Shown: positions 31,671 to 43,254 of the stretch, one piece after another
How the letters are laid out: each line of letters opens with the position of its first letter
Position numbering within the stretch: the stretch's first letter is position 1
NCBI GenBank assembly: GCA_037126765.1
Contig: JBBCBC010000016.1
Span: forward strand, 12,760,728-12,824,727
Length of the DNA: 64,000 nt
Source of the DNA: Stenogyne calaminthoides
Lineage: Eukaryota > Streptophyta > Magnoliopsida > Lamiales > Lamiaceae
Direction of reading: 5' to 3'
Translations under genes and position numbers: made by a program
Notes under the pieces: model-generated
What the model was told of the DNA's origin: nothing
The model's database searches: none
What the model saw: the letters and a program-made list of their open reading frames with translations, nothing else

Positions 31671-31716
31671 GTAAGGACACGTATATATGTTAATCCCAAA
31701 CTCTCCTATGAAACTT

Positions 31717-32851
31717 ATACCATTACACCGCCACACTGCAAATTGAATTATAGTTTAGTATTACTTTATTTTCTAGTTTAGCAGATATCTTTTAAGAGTA
31801 TAAAAACCATCAAACCTGCTTCACTTTTATAGAATATATCTTCTTAAACATAACACATATTATGTGGATGACACGTAGATCTTAAATAGTGAAATGTTTG
31901 ACAATCTAGGACTTTCCTACAACATAAATGAGTCGGTTGGCACCCTTTTAGATGCAAAATCAAATTTACAGAAATATTTTTTTAAAGTCATGCTTTCAAA
32001 CATAAATCTTGCTCGCAAGGGGATCATATCAAATAAAAATTATAAAATATATATAGCAACATGGACTAATGTAAATAAATAAGACAATTTATACATATTT
32101 TATAAAAACTATTTTTAGAGGGATTCTACTGAAATTTACAATTATAATGTATATATCATTACTCTCCATAATAGTAGTTCATTTGCAACTAATTATATAT
32201 TTTTCAAATCAACTAAAACCATATATATTCAGTGAATATAATGATATTATACTTAATTTATAATGAGATTGTATTGTGTGAATAAGGTCATGATATTTTA
32301 AAATTTTGAGTTTGATATTTTTTTTTCTCCAAAAGTTTTATCATAGTTCACTTTCTCTAGTTTTTTGAAAAATATTCACGAAATAAATCTACTTTTAGAT
32401 ATTAAAGATTTTACATTCATATCATTTTACTTATAAGGTATAACTCTATTTTGATTGGTGGAACTTTACATAAATAAGTTTATAGGATTTGATTGTTAAA
32501 ATATCTTATTATAAAATCTATAATATCTTATGTACGGTTAATATTAAATTTAAGATTAGAGATTTATAAATATAGATGTACGGTTGAAATTAAATTTAAA
32601 ATTAAAGTGATTGAGATTAGAGAGATTTTGAAATAAAGTGATTTGACTTTGCCTAAAAGTTTGTCTTTTTATATATAGTAGATATATATATATATATACG
32701 TACATATATGTATAAGTGTCACTATTAATTTAATTAATCAAAAGAAGTCATTTGTTAAAAAGCCTTAAGGTAGATTAAGATAAAAAGGTCTCTAAATTGG
32801 CTTTGTGAAAGAAAAAAAATGCATGTTGATTTTTTTTAGGTAATTCATTAT
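31717..32851. other. AT-rich intergenic DNA
   Basis: No gene is recognised. There is a TA microsatellite at about 32676-32700 and a diverged direct repeat of TGTACGGTTxAxATTAAATTTAA near 32532 and 32576. The frame 31894-32082 is a chance ORF. Confidence 0.5.
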
Positions 32852-33130
32852 CTATTTCAGATATGCATAGTCCTCTGGTTGGATATAGTCGTGGTGCACT
32901 GGATTGTCGTGACGATAAAATTCTTCCATTGTCTGAGTGACGATGAACACCGAGTGAAGTGAATTTTTAGGCACAACTTCCTGAAATTAAACTCTAACAT
33001 TGGGAATTTTATCCCGTAAAACCAGGTGTAGATTCTCTGTGAATATGCCGCCATCACCGGCAATTCCTTCTAGGCTGCCATGCCGAATAGTAATCGGCCA
33101 ACCATGTTCAGCACTCGGTCTGCCATTCAT
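32852..33130 (-). pseudogene. Small unrecognised gene with one in-frame stop
   Basis: The ATG at 33130 follows a TATA box by 82 bp and a CT-rich leader. The product starts MNGRPSAEHGWPITIRHG and goes on through GIFTENLHLVLRDKIPNVRV (47 residues), then TAA. The same frame stays open for 44 further residues, including VVPKNSLHSVFIVTQTMEEF and NPVHHDYIQPEDYAYLK, and ends with TAG at 32852. The read-through product would be about 92 residues, mixed in composition like a real small soluble protein, with no signal peptide or membrane segment. I do not recognise the family. It may be a gene with one nonsense change, a gene with a tiny intron, or a read error. It is the best host-gene candidate in the window. 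Confidence 0.45.
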
Positions 33131-33211
33131 TTTCTTGGAGAGAGGGAGAGCACAAAACAAAGAGAATTATACTAGTGATAGCCGATAGGAATGGAGGAAG
33201 GGAGATGGTGG

Positions 33212-33219
33212 TTTTTATA
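33212..33219 (-). promoter_or_regulatory. TATA box of the small gene
   Basis: The minus strand reads CTATAAAAACCACC, a consensus plant TATA box, 82 bp before the ATG at 33130. The stretch between is CT-rich (GTGCTCTCCCTCTCTCCAAG just before the ATG). Confidence 0.5.
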
Positions 33220-34517
33220 GTTGAAAGTGGGTCGGTTTAAGTGTAACAGAATTATCTGCAGAGAATTTGATTGTTGAGTTGTAAACAATGGAGGGGAGAA
33301 AAAGGGGAACGAAATAGTACGATTTTGGCATTCTTCTGTAGCATACCGTACTATCTCTTTATAAATCATTTTATTAGCATTTTTTACATTAAATCTTGGA
33401 TTTTTTGTGTTGGTTATTAAATCAGTCATCTACTGTATCTTAATTCATCTTTACTAGATCTTTGAAAATATACTGTTAAAAAGATTTGATTTTGATGATA
33501 AATTTATTTAAAATTTATACATATTTTTATAAAAACTATTTTATTTAATTATCTATTTCTTGTAGTGTTAATAAAATTTTTAAAACTTGAGGAGTATATA
33601 TAGTATTTCACAATAAAAATTGAGGTGGAGAAGTTGCCCCATCTTTGCCTCTATGTGCGTCCGTCTATGCTCTAAATCCTCTAGCTGCTTTTAACTGTTC
33701 TTCATGCATCAAACTTCTAACTGCTCGTCACTGTTCTTCACGCATCAAACTTTAATTTATAGTTTTAAAAACTCAATTACACATCTGATTTTATTTATAA
33801 AATCTCATATCATTTTATATCCACTCCAGATATACCCCTGCATCTCGTCTATAATTTTATTTTAAAAAGAATACTCCAGAAATACTCCCGCATCTCGTTT
33901 ATAATTTTATTCAAAAAAGAGAAATGTCAATTGTGTTGTTTATATTACTTTTAGGAGTAGTTGTTGAGGTTCGCTGCAGCAGGTGCCAATGAGCACCGTT
34001 ATAATGACAAGGATAAAGCTATGCCTTGGCAGCATCTCCTTTCTTATCTTTGATTTATTAAATACTTACTCAACGCTTTTATCATAATCTGCACTTATTA
34101 GAACGCAAGTTGAAGTCGTTGGTAGCCTTGGCACATGGTTCTTACATTTACTTACAGAGGCACAAAAAATGATGCCATCAAGCTACTTACAGGGAGCATG
34201 GAATAAATTCTCGTTCGCGAAATTATTCACTTTGCTCTCTATTTTCATTATGTATGTAATGAACTCCTTATGCGCCTATTTTCACACAATCATTGATATA
34301 TCGATAGAAATATCAGCTTGATAAATATCATATATTTTTTAAAAAAACAACAATATTTTTTAGAGGAAAAAAAAGATTGAAATACCGTTGCCCACACAAC
34401 GTTCAGTCTGAGGCTAGGAATACAACAGAAGATCATGAGGTGTTGAATTTCGAGAAGCTTTTGGATTCTACTCCTTGTTGAAAGGTAAAAATCGATATCT
34501 CTATGGTTGCGTTTGCT
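33220..34517. other. Host DNA without a clear gene
   Basis: Tandem repeats are present: an approximately 50-bp unit with GCATCTCGTxTATAATTTTATT occurs twice at 33822-33922, and ACTGTTCTTCAxGCATCAAACTT occurs near 33697 and 33730. A short plus-strand open stretch at about 33969-34052 (FAAAGANEHRYNDKDKAMPW) has gene-like composition and could be an exon relic; I cannot place it. Confidence 0.4.
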
Positions 34518-34690
34518 TGGGCTTACCCCTCGTCTACATATAACCCAGTTTGGGCGAAAAATCAAACCCTAGCGTCATTCTTCAGTTCACTCAAAGACCC
34601 CTCTCGTGAGTCTTGTGTTCTTGGAGAAAACCCTAGAAACAAATTCCACTACATCCTGAAATCTACGAATCGGTTCTTTAATTTATTATT
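34518..34690 (+). promoter_or_regulatory. Housekeeping-type promoter fragment cut by Copia-2
   Basis: In order: TGGGCT (34518-34523, site II type), ACATATAAC (TATA-like, 34537-34545), AAACCCTA (34564-34571) and AAACCCTA (34628-34635). Site II plus telo-box motifs near the start site are known from plant ribosomal-protein and other growth-linked genes. A coding region should follow, but the Copia-2 LTR begins near 34693. The frame 34503-34724 runs into the LTR and is not taken as a gene. Confidence 0.35.
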
Positions 34691-34692
34691 TT

Positions 34693-35094
34693 TGAAAGAT
34701 ATAATTAATATAATAAAATATTAATTAATTATTATTTAATTAATCCACAAATGAAGTGGATAGAGATGAGAGAGGTTATGAAATAACCTTTATAAGGAAA
34801 ATATACGGGACTTTGTAATGAGGCCTAATGACTTATTCTCTGACTTACGTCTTTTCACAGAGAAAATACAAAAATGGGGATTTCTGATTCTCACAACTCA
34901 CAAGTAATACCAAATACTGATACAGACTCGAAAGGCATTTACGTTGTGAATAATGGAAGCAATCCATGAATCAATTTGTGTGGTTGTGTTTCGAACTCTA
35001 AGATCCAGTAGTACGTAGAACTCAACCAGTTATATTTCCCTTCCGCTGCAATTCTGGAATAGATGTTGGTGATTTCTAACCCCGTGTTCTAACA
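34693..35094 (+). repeat. Copia-2 5' LTR
   Basis: The right end CCGTGTTCTAACA is firm because a primer site follows at once. The left end near TGAAAGATATAATTAAT is an estimate, since no partner LTR or target duplication can be seen. A TATA-like motif TTTATAAGGAAAA lies near 34789-34801. Confidence 0.5.
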
Positions 35095-35095
35095 A

Positions 35096-35108
35096 TAGTA
35101 TCAGAGCC
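35096..35108 (+). other. Copia-2 primer-binding site
   Basis: TAGTATCAGAGCC, one base away from TGGTATCAGAGCC, the complement of the initiator tRNA-Met 3' end used by most plant Copia elements. Confidence 0.8.
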
Positions 35109-35639
35109 ATTGTGTTGGATTCTCCTATGCATTTATGATTCTCGTACGAATTATGCCAGGATTGTGTTTTGTGTTTTAATTTCGATCGAAGCATGTTTTG
35201 TGATTTTTCAAAATTTGTGATTTATTAAAATGGGAAAATTTAGGGCTGAATATTTTATTGTAGATGCGTGATATAGCGAAGATTATATCTGCAAAGTTTC
35301 AGATTTTTTGGCCTGGCCGTTTGGGAGCAATAAATTATTTTTTGAAACTTTTTGTGATTTTTTACTGCAAATTACGATCAGTACAGAATGAATTAGGTTA
35401 ATTTCTTGGTACTGAATTATTCTATGTTGAAATTCGATTCCATGGATATATTATTCGTTAATTTTGATTGAGAAACGAGTGAGATACAAATTTTTTAAGT
35501 TTTCACGTTTCTGGGGCCAATACGAAAAGTTTCAGAGAATTTGGGGGTCCTCCTGTGAGAATTCGGAATTCTATGAGGACCTAATTGCAATATCTGATAA
35601 GTAAATTCAAATTCGGTCAAACCGGTCCAGCTTGAATTG

Positions 35640-35960
35640 AACCAGCGGTTCAAACTGCGAATTGGGCAACCGATGGACCGACCAAGCCACCGGCGCGTGC
35701 CCACACGTGCGAAAGAAATGACGGCGCGTGTAAAACACGCGCGGGGCCTATGGTGTTGACTATGGCACGTGCACGACATGCGCTCAGCTTGATAACGGCG
35801 CATGGCGGTGCGTGAGAGGTCGCCACCGGCGCGTGGCGGCGCGTCCGTGCTCCTGGGCGCGAGTGATAGCGTGTGGCAGTGCGTCTCTCCTGCTGTGATG
35901 CGCGTGATGGCATGTCAGATCAATTTTCGGCGCGTACAGCCGCATCCCGCCGGTCTCAGT
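35640..35960 (+). repeat. GC-rich leader of Copia-2 with repeated GCGCGTG
   Basis: A GC-rich island in AT-rich surroundings. GCGCGTG or close variants recur about seven times (near 35693, 35722, 35829, 35840, 35861, 35899 and 35929), spaced irregularly. It lies between primer site and gag, so it belongs to the untranslated leader. The frames over it on both strands are products of the high GC content. Confidence 0.5.
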
Positions 35961-36284
35961 TGTTTTTCCGGCGAATTCACACTCATGTAATCTTGTTTCG
36001 GCTCGTTTGGGCTCATTTTAACTCCGATTTTGGCTCCGAAAATTGCTATGTTCTTATTTTTCAGTGTAGATTCTTAATTTGCATAACGTTTTTTAATATT
36101 TGAACCGAAAAAGTTTGAGTATTTATTTAACTATTAATTTGAGAACAGTAGTTGAATTTATTTCACTTGTGAATTAGCTTTTTATGCTTGAAATTAAATT
36201 TTCTTGCGTGACGATAAGCTTAAGAATTCACATGTTAAGTATTTAAGCATTGGATGTTTAAATGGTTGCTCAATTTTAATAGGT

Positions 36285-39200
36285 ATGACTCAAATTAATG
36301 GACAATTTGTGTTCAACAAATTCGAGTTTTTTTAATGCAAATTTTAAGAATTACAAGAAAGACTAGCACACAATTTTGAAACATTAAGGTACTTGACGGA
36401 GTTGTAAAGTTTATCGTTCTTTATTATTATCACATAAGATTATTCCGACTTAATAGCTCAGGACTTAGTAAGAGTTGAAACTTGAGCTATGACATTTTCA
36501 AGAAGACTAATAGTAGTTTTATAGGACAAATTATTGGGAAAATATGGGTGCCCGGATCTATTCAAGATGATTTTAAATGCATATTTAAATTAATCAATTA
36601 ATTACTAACATGAATTAATCCTAAATCAATTCAACATAATAATTAATAAGTAAATAAACAATCATGCGTACACATAATCCACGTAAATCCTAAGCATGCA
36701 GTATCTAGGAGTTACGAGATTACGTACTCTTTTAGAGACAACCGTTGAGAAGTTGGATCAACCCAAAGAGCCTTCCCAAATATGTCCCAAGTCCACGAAC
36801 GTAATCCGGTGGGAGGATTCACACGAACAATTTTAACAAGATAGAAAAATAAAATATTTTGCCACCACCTTTGTGGATTTCTAATATTTCTAATACATGG
36901 AATTGCATTGGGGATGAAAAATTCATCCCCTATTTATAGGACTAAGGGGGACAATTTTTTTAATGAAAAAATAAGGAAGAAAATCTCTTTCTTGATCTCC
37001 AAGAAATCTTGAATATATCTCCTATATTCTTTTCTCCTTAATTAATTTTTTTTTATAAAAATCTTATTCCCCTTTTATCCTATTATTTTCGAAAAATACA
37101 AGGTAATAGGAATCAAGATTTGACTTCTTGAATTTATGGGATAATTATGTATTCCAAGAATACTTATCTCTTTCAATAAAATCTTTCTTCTTCTTTTTCC
37201 TACAATTTTCGAAAATAATTAGGAAATATTAGGCAAAAATATTTTTTTCTCCTTTTCATTAATTGGACTTTATTTTGGGCTATTTGAGGGGCCTTTAGGA
37301 GAATTAAGATTGGACCTCCAATGGACTATGAAGCTATAATATTGGGCCAAATATTATTCAAGTCCATTAATATTAATTTACTCCACTATAAAATTAATAT
37401 TGAACTATCCATCTTAACCCATATTACGACTTTACTATAATATGGCTCCAGGTCATTTTTTTCCGTGTTTAAGATTATCTTAGTCCATTAATTAATTAAG
37501 CCACTGAACAAGCTTTATATTAATTAATATCTTTGTCCTTGGAGTAAAGACAGCTCAACATTATTATCCATATCGAAAATAAATTTTCACTTGCAAGATT
37601 TGGTATGATAAAGATTCTGAGCCCACCAAGGGGACAAATCAAGCAAGACGTACTTGCACACGTTTCTCCGTATTAAATGTCAGCAATCGTCATGTAATTA
37701 ATAATATTGCCCAAGATATAAGGTATCGAATCACATTGACTCTCTTCCTATCATAAGTCAAAGCAATAGTAATTAATTCCACACGATCCTATTTAAGGGA
37801 CGGAGATTAAGAAATAACACACCACTGAGGTCTAATTCTTGTATATTCAGTACCGAAGAATTTATCCTCATGTAGGTCCTTATTCAGTGCATCTAAATGC
37901 ACTAGTATAATCTCTTGGTCAAGACAAGCCAATCTGAGCCTTATACTTCAACCTTTCATGATGGTTTGTTCATTTCCATCTGGGTTGTGAATTTGTACTT
38001 AATTACGAGGAGCTGTTAATTTGATCTTCTGTGATCTGGTATCACCAAATTAACTACAACGTAATACGTACTTAACTTATTGAACTAGTTTGCAATAAAT
38101 ATATATAACATCCATTCATATTTAATGCAACAGTGATTAATATATTATTTCTATAAATAAATAAGAAAATCCAGTTTGGTTATACAAAGTAAAAGCATAC
38201 TTTTCAGTATAACACAACACAAATTTATGTCAATATTGGAATTTAATATTTATGGTGATAATTTTTACGAGAAAATGATTGGTGGATTAGGTTAAAGATT
38301 CAAGTAGACAAGTTGTTAAGACGACTTGTCTATTTATTAAAGATGGTTCACTGATCCGGTGCTATTACCTTAAGAGATAAATGTAACGCTTGAATACGAA
38401 TCATTACCTAGATTCTTGCGCCATATTTTTTCTATAATGTTAGTACTAAATGTAGTACTTCAAGAGACATGAATGTCAAAGAGGATTCAAACTTATACAT
38501 GAATATTGCCTGACAAGTATGCTGAAATAAGATTAGATTAAGAATAACCTAAGTAGTTGATTTTTTGGGCTTATAGTAGCCAGTAAGTTTTCTTGACTAC
38601 TTTGAGTTATTTTATTGACTCATAACATGATTGTGTTTTATTACGTTTATAATGATAAATGTTATTAAGCATATAGTTTCATGTTGTTAAGTGGTAGTTT
38701 TAGCTATTTATTAGAGTGAAAGCTAAAACTATTTGTGTTCATGTTTTGGAACTGAATCTGATTAATGAGGATACTTAATGAGATTGATGATTAATGACTT
38801 TAAGTCATTTTTCGATGTCAAATTTTGTATTAAATTTTTCAGATGTCTGTTAGCTTAACATTGAACATATTGATACATAAATATACATTAACTCATTGAA
38901 TCACTTCAATCAAACCAAACAATAACTTCAAAAGCTGTCAACCCCGAGTTAAATAAAATTGAATACACTCAATGACAATAATTATGACACATGGCATCAT
39001 AATTAATTAAATGTTCTTGGAGAACAAGATACATTGAATACTATCTACCATGTTATGGAAGATCCTGGAATTGAGATGTAAATTCATATCAAAATGGATC
39101 AGAAGACTTACCTTTGCTTGGAATATAAGAAATTCCTAGCTCATAACAAGCTGGTGAGCTTGGTTATAGATAATATGATCATTGAGTGTGTGCAAAACTT

Positions 39201-39660
39201 TACAAACTTACGATATTTGGTAATATCTAATAGAGAAGTATGGTAGCACTTCACTTTCTGAATAACATCAAATTCAGATCTAACATGATCATTTCCTTAA
39301 AATTGGAGCACTTGAGGGTTAAAACGACCTCTGATTAAAAGTATTAAGACATTTTTTTTTCAATTCCTATTGTTGAGTTGAAAGATATAATACTTAGAGT
39401 TGTCAAGTCTGCATCAAGTGTTCTCGTTTCTGAATCCAGTTCTCAACACTCTTCAAATTCTAAACATAACATATACTGGAAGGAAGAAGGGAAATGACAA
39501 GCAGTATAAAATGAGAAATACTGCTATTAAACTTCAAATTAATCATAATGCTAAGAAGAATAAGAAGAAGAGATATGCTAAACTGAAAGTTAGCTGACAT
39601 GCAAGCTTGGTCATTTTTACTCATGAATATCTTGAGTCCAAGAGGGACAAAGAAATTCAT
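36285..39660 (+). pseudogene. Copia-2 gag relic, split by a solo LTR
   Basis: The start at 36285 reads MTQINGQFVFNKFEFF, like the N-terminus of Tork-type Gag; CKF, ELQERLAHNFETLRYL follows after a stop. The frame is cut at 36531 by the solo LTR and resumes at 38220. From there on only scattered pieces remain, with a Lys-rich stretch at 39478-39597 (KNKKKRYAKLKVS) where the zinc knuckle region should lie. The following 39720-39750 (IIDSGNTDH) corresponds to the protease WxxDSGATxH site with changes. It is a dead gene. Confidence 0.5.
36532..38219 (-). repeat. Solo LTR of a Copia-7-related family
   Basis: 1688 bp, flanked by perfect CAAAT target duplications (36527-36531 and 38220-38224). It aligns along its length with the Copia-7 LTR at 61636-63480, for example CCATCTTAACCCATATTAC, CTCTTGGTCAAGACAAGCCA and AGCATACTTTTCAGTATAA. 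No internal sequence remains, so it arose by recombination between the two LTRs of a full element. It is much diverged from the 61.6-kb copy. The orientation given is that of the Copia-7 family. Confidence 0.88.
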
Positions 39661-39889
39661 TGTAGTTATTTGGTTTAAGCATAGTTATTTTTGGTGTTGT
39701 TTTCATAACTGAATTTTATCCTTGTGGATTATAGATTCAGGAAATACAGACCATTGATTATCAGCATCTGGACATTTGATTTACATCTTCATCATGTTCC
39801 AAGTGGGACGAGATGAAATTATGTGGAAACTAAGCTCAAGTTGAAGTCTACGGACTTGCAAACTTGAGATTGACAATGGTCAATGTTTC

Positions 39890-40890
39890 TGTTAGGCACG
39901 GTGGAAAACCCATGAAATGCGGAATAATCATGAAATGCATATAAAAACAGGGGTGAAGGAATGGTGATTCCAGATTTTTCTCTTTTAAGCTCATGTGTTG
40001 TGTTTTGCTTATAATCGAATGCATATGACAAGATAAGAACGTAAAGTAGTAAAGAACACAACAATGTATAGTGGTTCGGAGACTCAAGCTCCTACATCCA
40101 CTCTCTCTGTTCCTAGAGAAATTCCTTCAAACTGGACTTATCACCCTCTCGGGTTCGCCTCTAGATATTTAATGAGCTCTCACTCCAACTGGACTTATCA
40201 CCCTCTCGGGCTCGCCTCTGGACTTATCACCCTCTCGGGCTTGCCTCTAGATATTTAACGAGCTCTCACTCCAACTGGACTTATCACCCTCTCTCGGGAT
40301 TGCCTAACAACTACCTCACTTCACCACTAGTTATCTCTTACGAGAATGGGGTTTGGGTTTGGTGTTGTCTCCAACTATGGTGAGATTTTCCCTTACATTT
40401 GTTTAGCCTCAATGCTAAGGTTGGGAAAATCTCTCTAAGCTTAGGATACATCGTGGGTTGCTTAGATTGGGTTCTAGAACACTCTTTGAATACATTTGTA
40501 TATCTATAGACTTGTGTTCTATGGTGGGAAAGGTTGAGTATATGTTCTCTTAGCTCTGTAGCATCGTTTGCTATATTCTCCGCACTTCCACACTTAATTT
40601 GATGGAAGATCTTGTATTTATAGTGTGGATTTGAATGTTACCGTTGGAGAGAATCACATTCAAATCCATACTATTCTTTAGAAGTTCTCGCAGCTTTTTC
40701 AGGCGGGTTGTCTTCCTCTCATTAGTCCACGCCACCTGGATTCCAACGGCTATATTCCTCAGTTTCTTTGCTTTTAACATTCAGGTTATAATTTGACATT
40801 CAAGACATTACTTTCGTCTTCATAATTCTCGTGCCTTCAAGATCCTTTTGTCTTCACCTTCAAGATCTTCTATCTTTTGAGTCTTGATGT
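39890..40890 (-). repeat. Copia-3 3' LTR, outer part
   Basis: Matches 56829-57830. It carries an internal tandem array near 40125-40310: CTGGACTTATCACCCTCTCG recurs four times, with TCTAGATATTTAAxGAGCTC between. The rest of this LTR lies at 55330-55689 behind Copia-4. A minus-strand TATA-like site lies near 40615-40624 (plus TATTTATAGTG), conserved at about 57551-57561 in the other LTR. Confidence 0.88.
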
Positions 40891-42850
40891 TGTTGGTCCC
40901 AAGTGCAAACGAGTCTTACACGTGTATGGGGGAATACACGGTTCGGTTTTTTAAAACTTTTTTCTTCTCGAGGTCACCTTGGGTCGATAATCCTCAAGAT
41001 TAGGTTCGAGAAAGCACAGACGCTTCCGAGTCAAAGTCTCATCGAGACAAAGGATCCCGAAATGCTTTAAAACCTCGGATAATCCCAACCGAGTCCTCGA
41101 AAAGTCAGAGATCCTGAGTTGCTTGGATCGATAACTAACTTATCAATCCTCGTAAGAGAGTTCGGTTTGGTAACTATCTGTTTCTAAATACTTTCGATCG
41201 TCTTGAATGGTTGGCCCTTAGATTATACTCGTTTTAACTTTGTCAAAACCTTCCCTTTATGAAATAGTGATTAGGTTGTGATTCACTTATGCAACTTCAA
41301 AGATTGATTCCAACCGAATATCGGTGAAAAGTATGCTTTCAAAATCAAGTCAATGCAACGTATAAGCACAGATAAGGAAAGCAATAAAGAACACAACAAT
41401 TATAGTGGTTCGAGACTCAAGCTCCTACGCCCACTCTCCCCGACTCTTTAGAGAAATTCACTATCAACTTCGAGCTTTACGACTACCTCGCGTGGTTTAC
41501 TTACTCAACTCGCCCTCGAAGTTTTCTCGACTACTCCACGTGGTTTACTTACTCAACCCGACCTTGAGTATTCTCGACTACCTCCGTAGTTTACTTACTC
41601 AATCACACACAAGCTTTCGACTACCCTCAGAGCTTACTAACTTCTCCTCTAGAGTTTTCTCGACTACTCCGTAGTTTACTAACTCTTTACAACACTTCTC
41701 ACCAACAAACACACTCCAACTACCTTCACAAGGGTTTGGGGTTTCTTGGTTGGTTTCAACTAGGATGAGATATCCTTTACAATGAAGCACAATGCAAAGG
41801 GTTAGGATATCTCGACTAAGCTTTTGATAATTCTTATCAAGCTAGGCTTAGTATAGTGAGCTCTCTTCAATTTTGAAGCACTTGGGAAATTCTAAGTTTT
41901 TCGAAAGTGCTTTTAACTTTTACAAGAATAAGCTTGAGCTCTTAAGTTATGTATAAATTTCCGTAACCTTACAATGTAGAGGGTCACCAAGATTTTATAG
42001 GCATACACCAAGGTCACTCTTTTTGAAAACTATCCGTTGGAGAGACAACTTCGTGAGTTCCCTCTTGTGGTGTGTGAAACGGCTATATTTAGGGTTTGAA
42101 ACTCCCTAACACTTTCTAGGCAATAGCCTTTCATGTAGCCTACCTTCACTTTTTGCGATCTGAAATTTTGTACATCCGACATCCTTTTTTCAGAGACCTG
42201 TCCTTTGCGATCGTCGAGATGGTACAATGTTGTCTTTCTCTTTTTGACTTTTTGTCTCCGCTAAAGGTAAACACCTTCAAAGGCTCTTTTTGGTTACAAA
42301 CTTTGAGTTTGATATAACCTTAACAACACTTCGACTTAGTTCCTTTTATGCGCATTTGAATGTCTTGGCAAATATCTATTTTCTAAGGAATCACGATCTA
42401 TTCAAGATTGATCCTTCCGATAGATATATTCAAAGGCCTCGGAACATTCGTGTTCATATCGAAAGAGCATTCAAGACCTTCTTGAAGTCTTCGATAATTA
42501 TCGTGCCTTCAAGATTCTTGATCTTTAGTTTCTCGCCTTGATCTTTTTGTGTCTTCGAGTCTTCTCGAGTGTTCGTGGTCTTCGAGTCTTCGTGGTCTTC
42601 AATCTTTGTAGTTTATAATGACCGATGTCTCGAGTCTTCTCAACGAGTCTTGATTTTCAAGATCCCACCGAGTCTTCAAGAACTATCCCGAACTATATCT
42701 CACGACTATACATTCTCGCAGATAACATCCTCGAATATTCTAAAAACCTAATCCTCGACACAACTTTCAAGATCATTCTGAACATGTCATACTCAGGGGT
42801 TTTGAGATCTAATCAAAATCATATATCTTTATTAAATTCATCTCCCAACA
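40891..42850 (-). repeat. Copia-4 3' LTR
   Basis: Aligns with 53385-55329. It has an internal repeat zone near 41470-41690, where TCGACTACTCC or CGACTACCTC followed by GTAGTTTACTTACTCAA recurs five to six times. It shares the motif TATAGTGGTTCG and ACTCAAGCTCCTAC with the Copia-3 LTR. Compared with its partner it reads CGA or CCG at many places where the partner has CAG or CTG. Confidence 0.92.
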
Positions 42851-42867
42851 ATTTCCCCCTTTTTGAT
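42851..42867 (-). other. Copia-4 polypurine tract
   Basis: The minus strand reads CAAAAAGGGGGAAAT directly before the 3' LTR. The same sequence precedes the 3' LTR of Copia-3 (55690-55706), and the match goes on for about 100 bp inward. Confidence 0.8.
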
Positions 42868-43254
42868 GATGCCAAAACCTATCTTGTTACAAACAAATAA
42901 CCTATACCTGTGTTTTGATTTTATCCTATTACAAGATTGGTTGTCTCCCAAATCATTTCTTAAATTAGAGAATCTCCAAACAATTTCAGAGTTTCTCAAC
43001 AGTTTAATCATTCAGCAATTTCTTCAGTAATGAATCTCTTTAACTAGTTCATTACCAAATACTTAAACAATTTCCCCATATTCAGACAATTTCTTCAGAG
43101 ACATTCATTCAGGCATATCAAAATAAAAGACATGTAAATAAGATAATGAGATATTATCTTTTGAGCATAATGATAAATCTTCATTGATGATTGGTATCCT
43201 GCTACATATTACAATGAGTTTATCAACAAAATCAAAAAACAAAAATTTAAAGAT

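Larger units (their letters stand above)
30967..31716. repeat. Duplicated host locus, copy B
   Basis: Matches 11-145 plus 13087-13427. It reads straight through the Gypsy-1 target (CGTGCAACTTTAACG) and the Helitron site (CCAAAGTAATAGCG), so it shows both empty sites. It holds two insertions of its own, a fold-back element at 31198-31432 and a SINE at 31465-31670. Homology ends at AAACTT, 31716. Confidence 0.85.

Noticed and set aside
34503..34724. Possible start of a host gene (73 codons)
   Set aside because: The frame runs across telo-box promoter motifs and into the Copia-2 LTR; the motifs mark it as promoter and leader rather than coding.
35495..36103. Several open frames over the GC-rich block on both strands
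   Set aside because: High GC content lowers stop frequency. Composition is Arg/Ala/Ser without a domain, and the block is the untranslated leader of Copia-2.
40064..40258. 64-codon repeat protein frame (also at 57003-57197)
   Set aside because: It is the translation of the tandem array in the Copia-3 LTRs and has no gene context.
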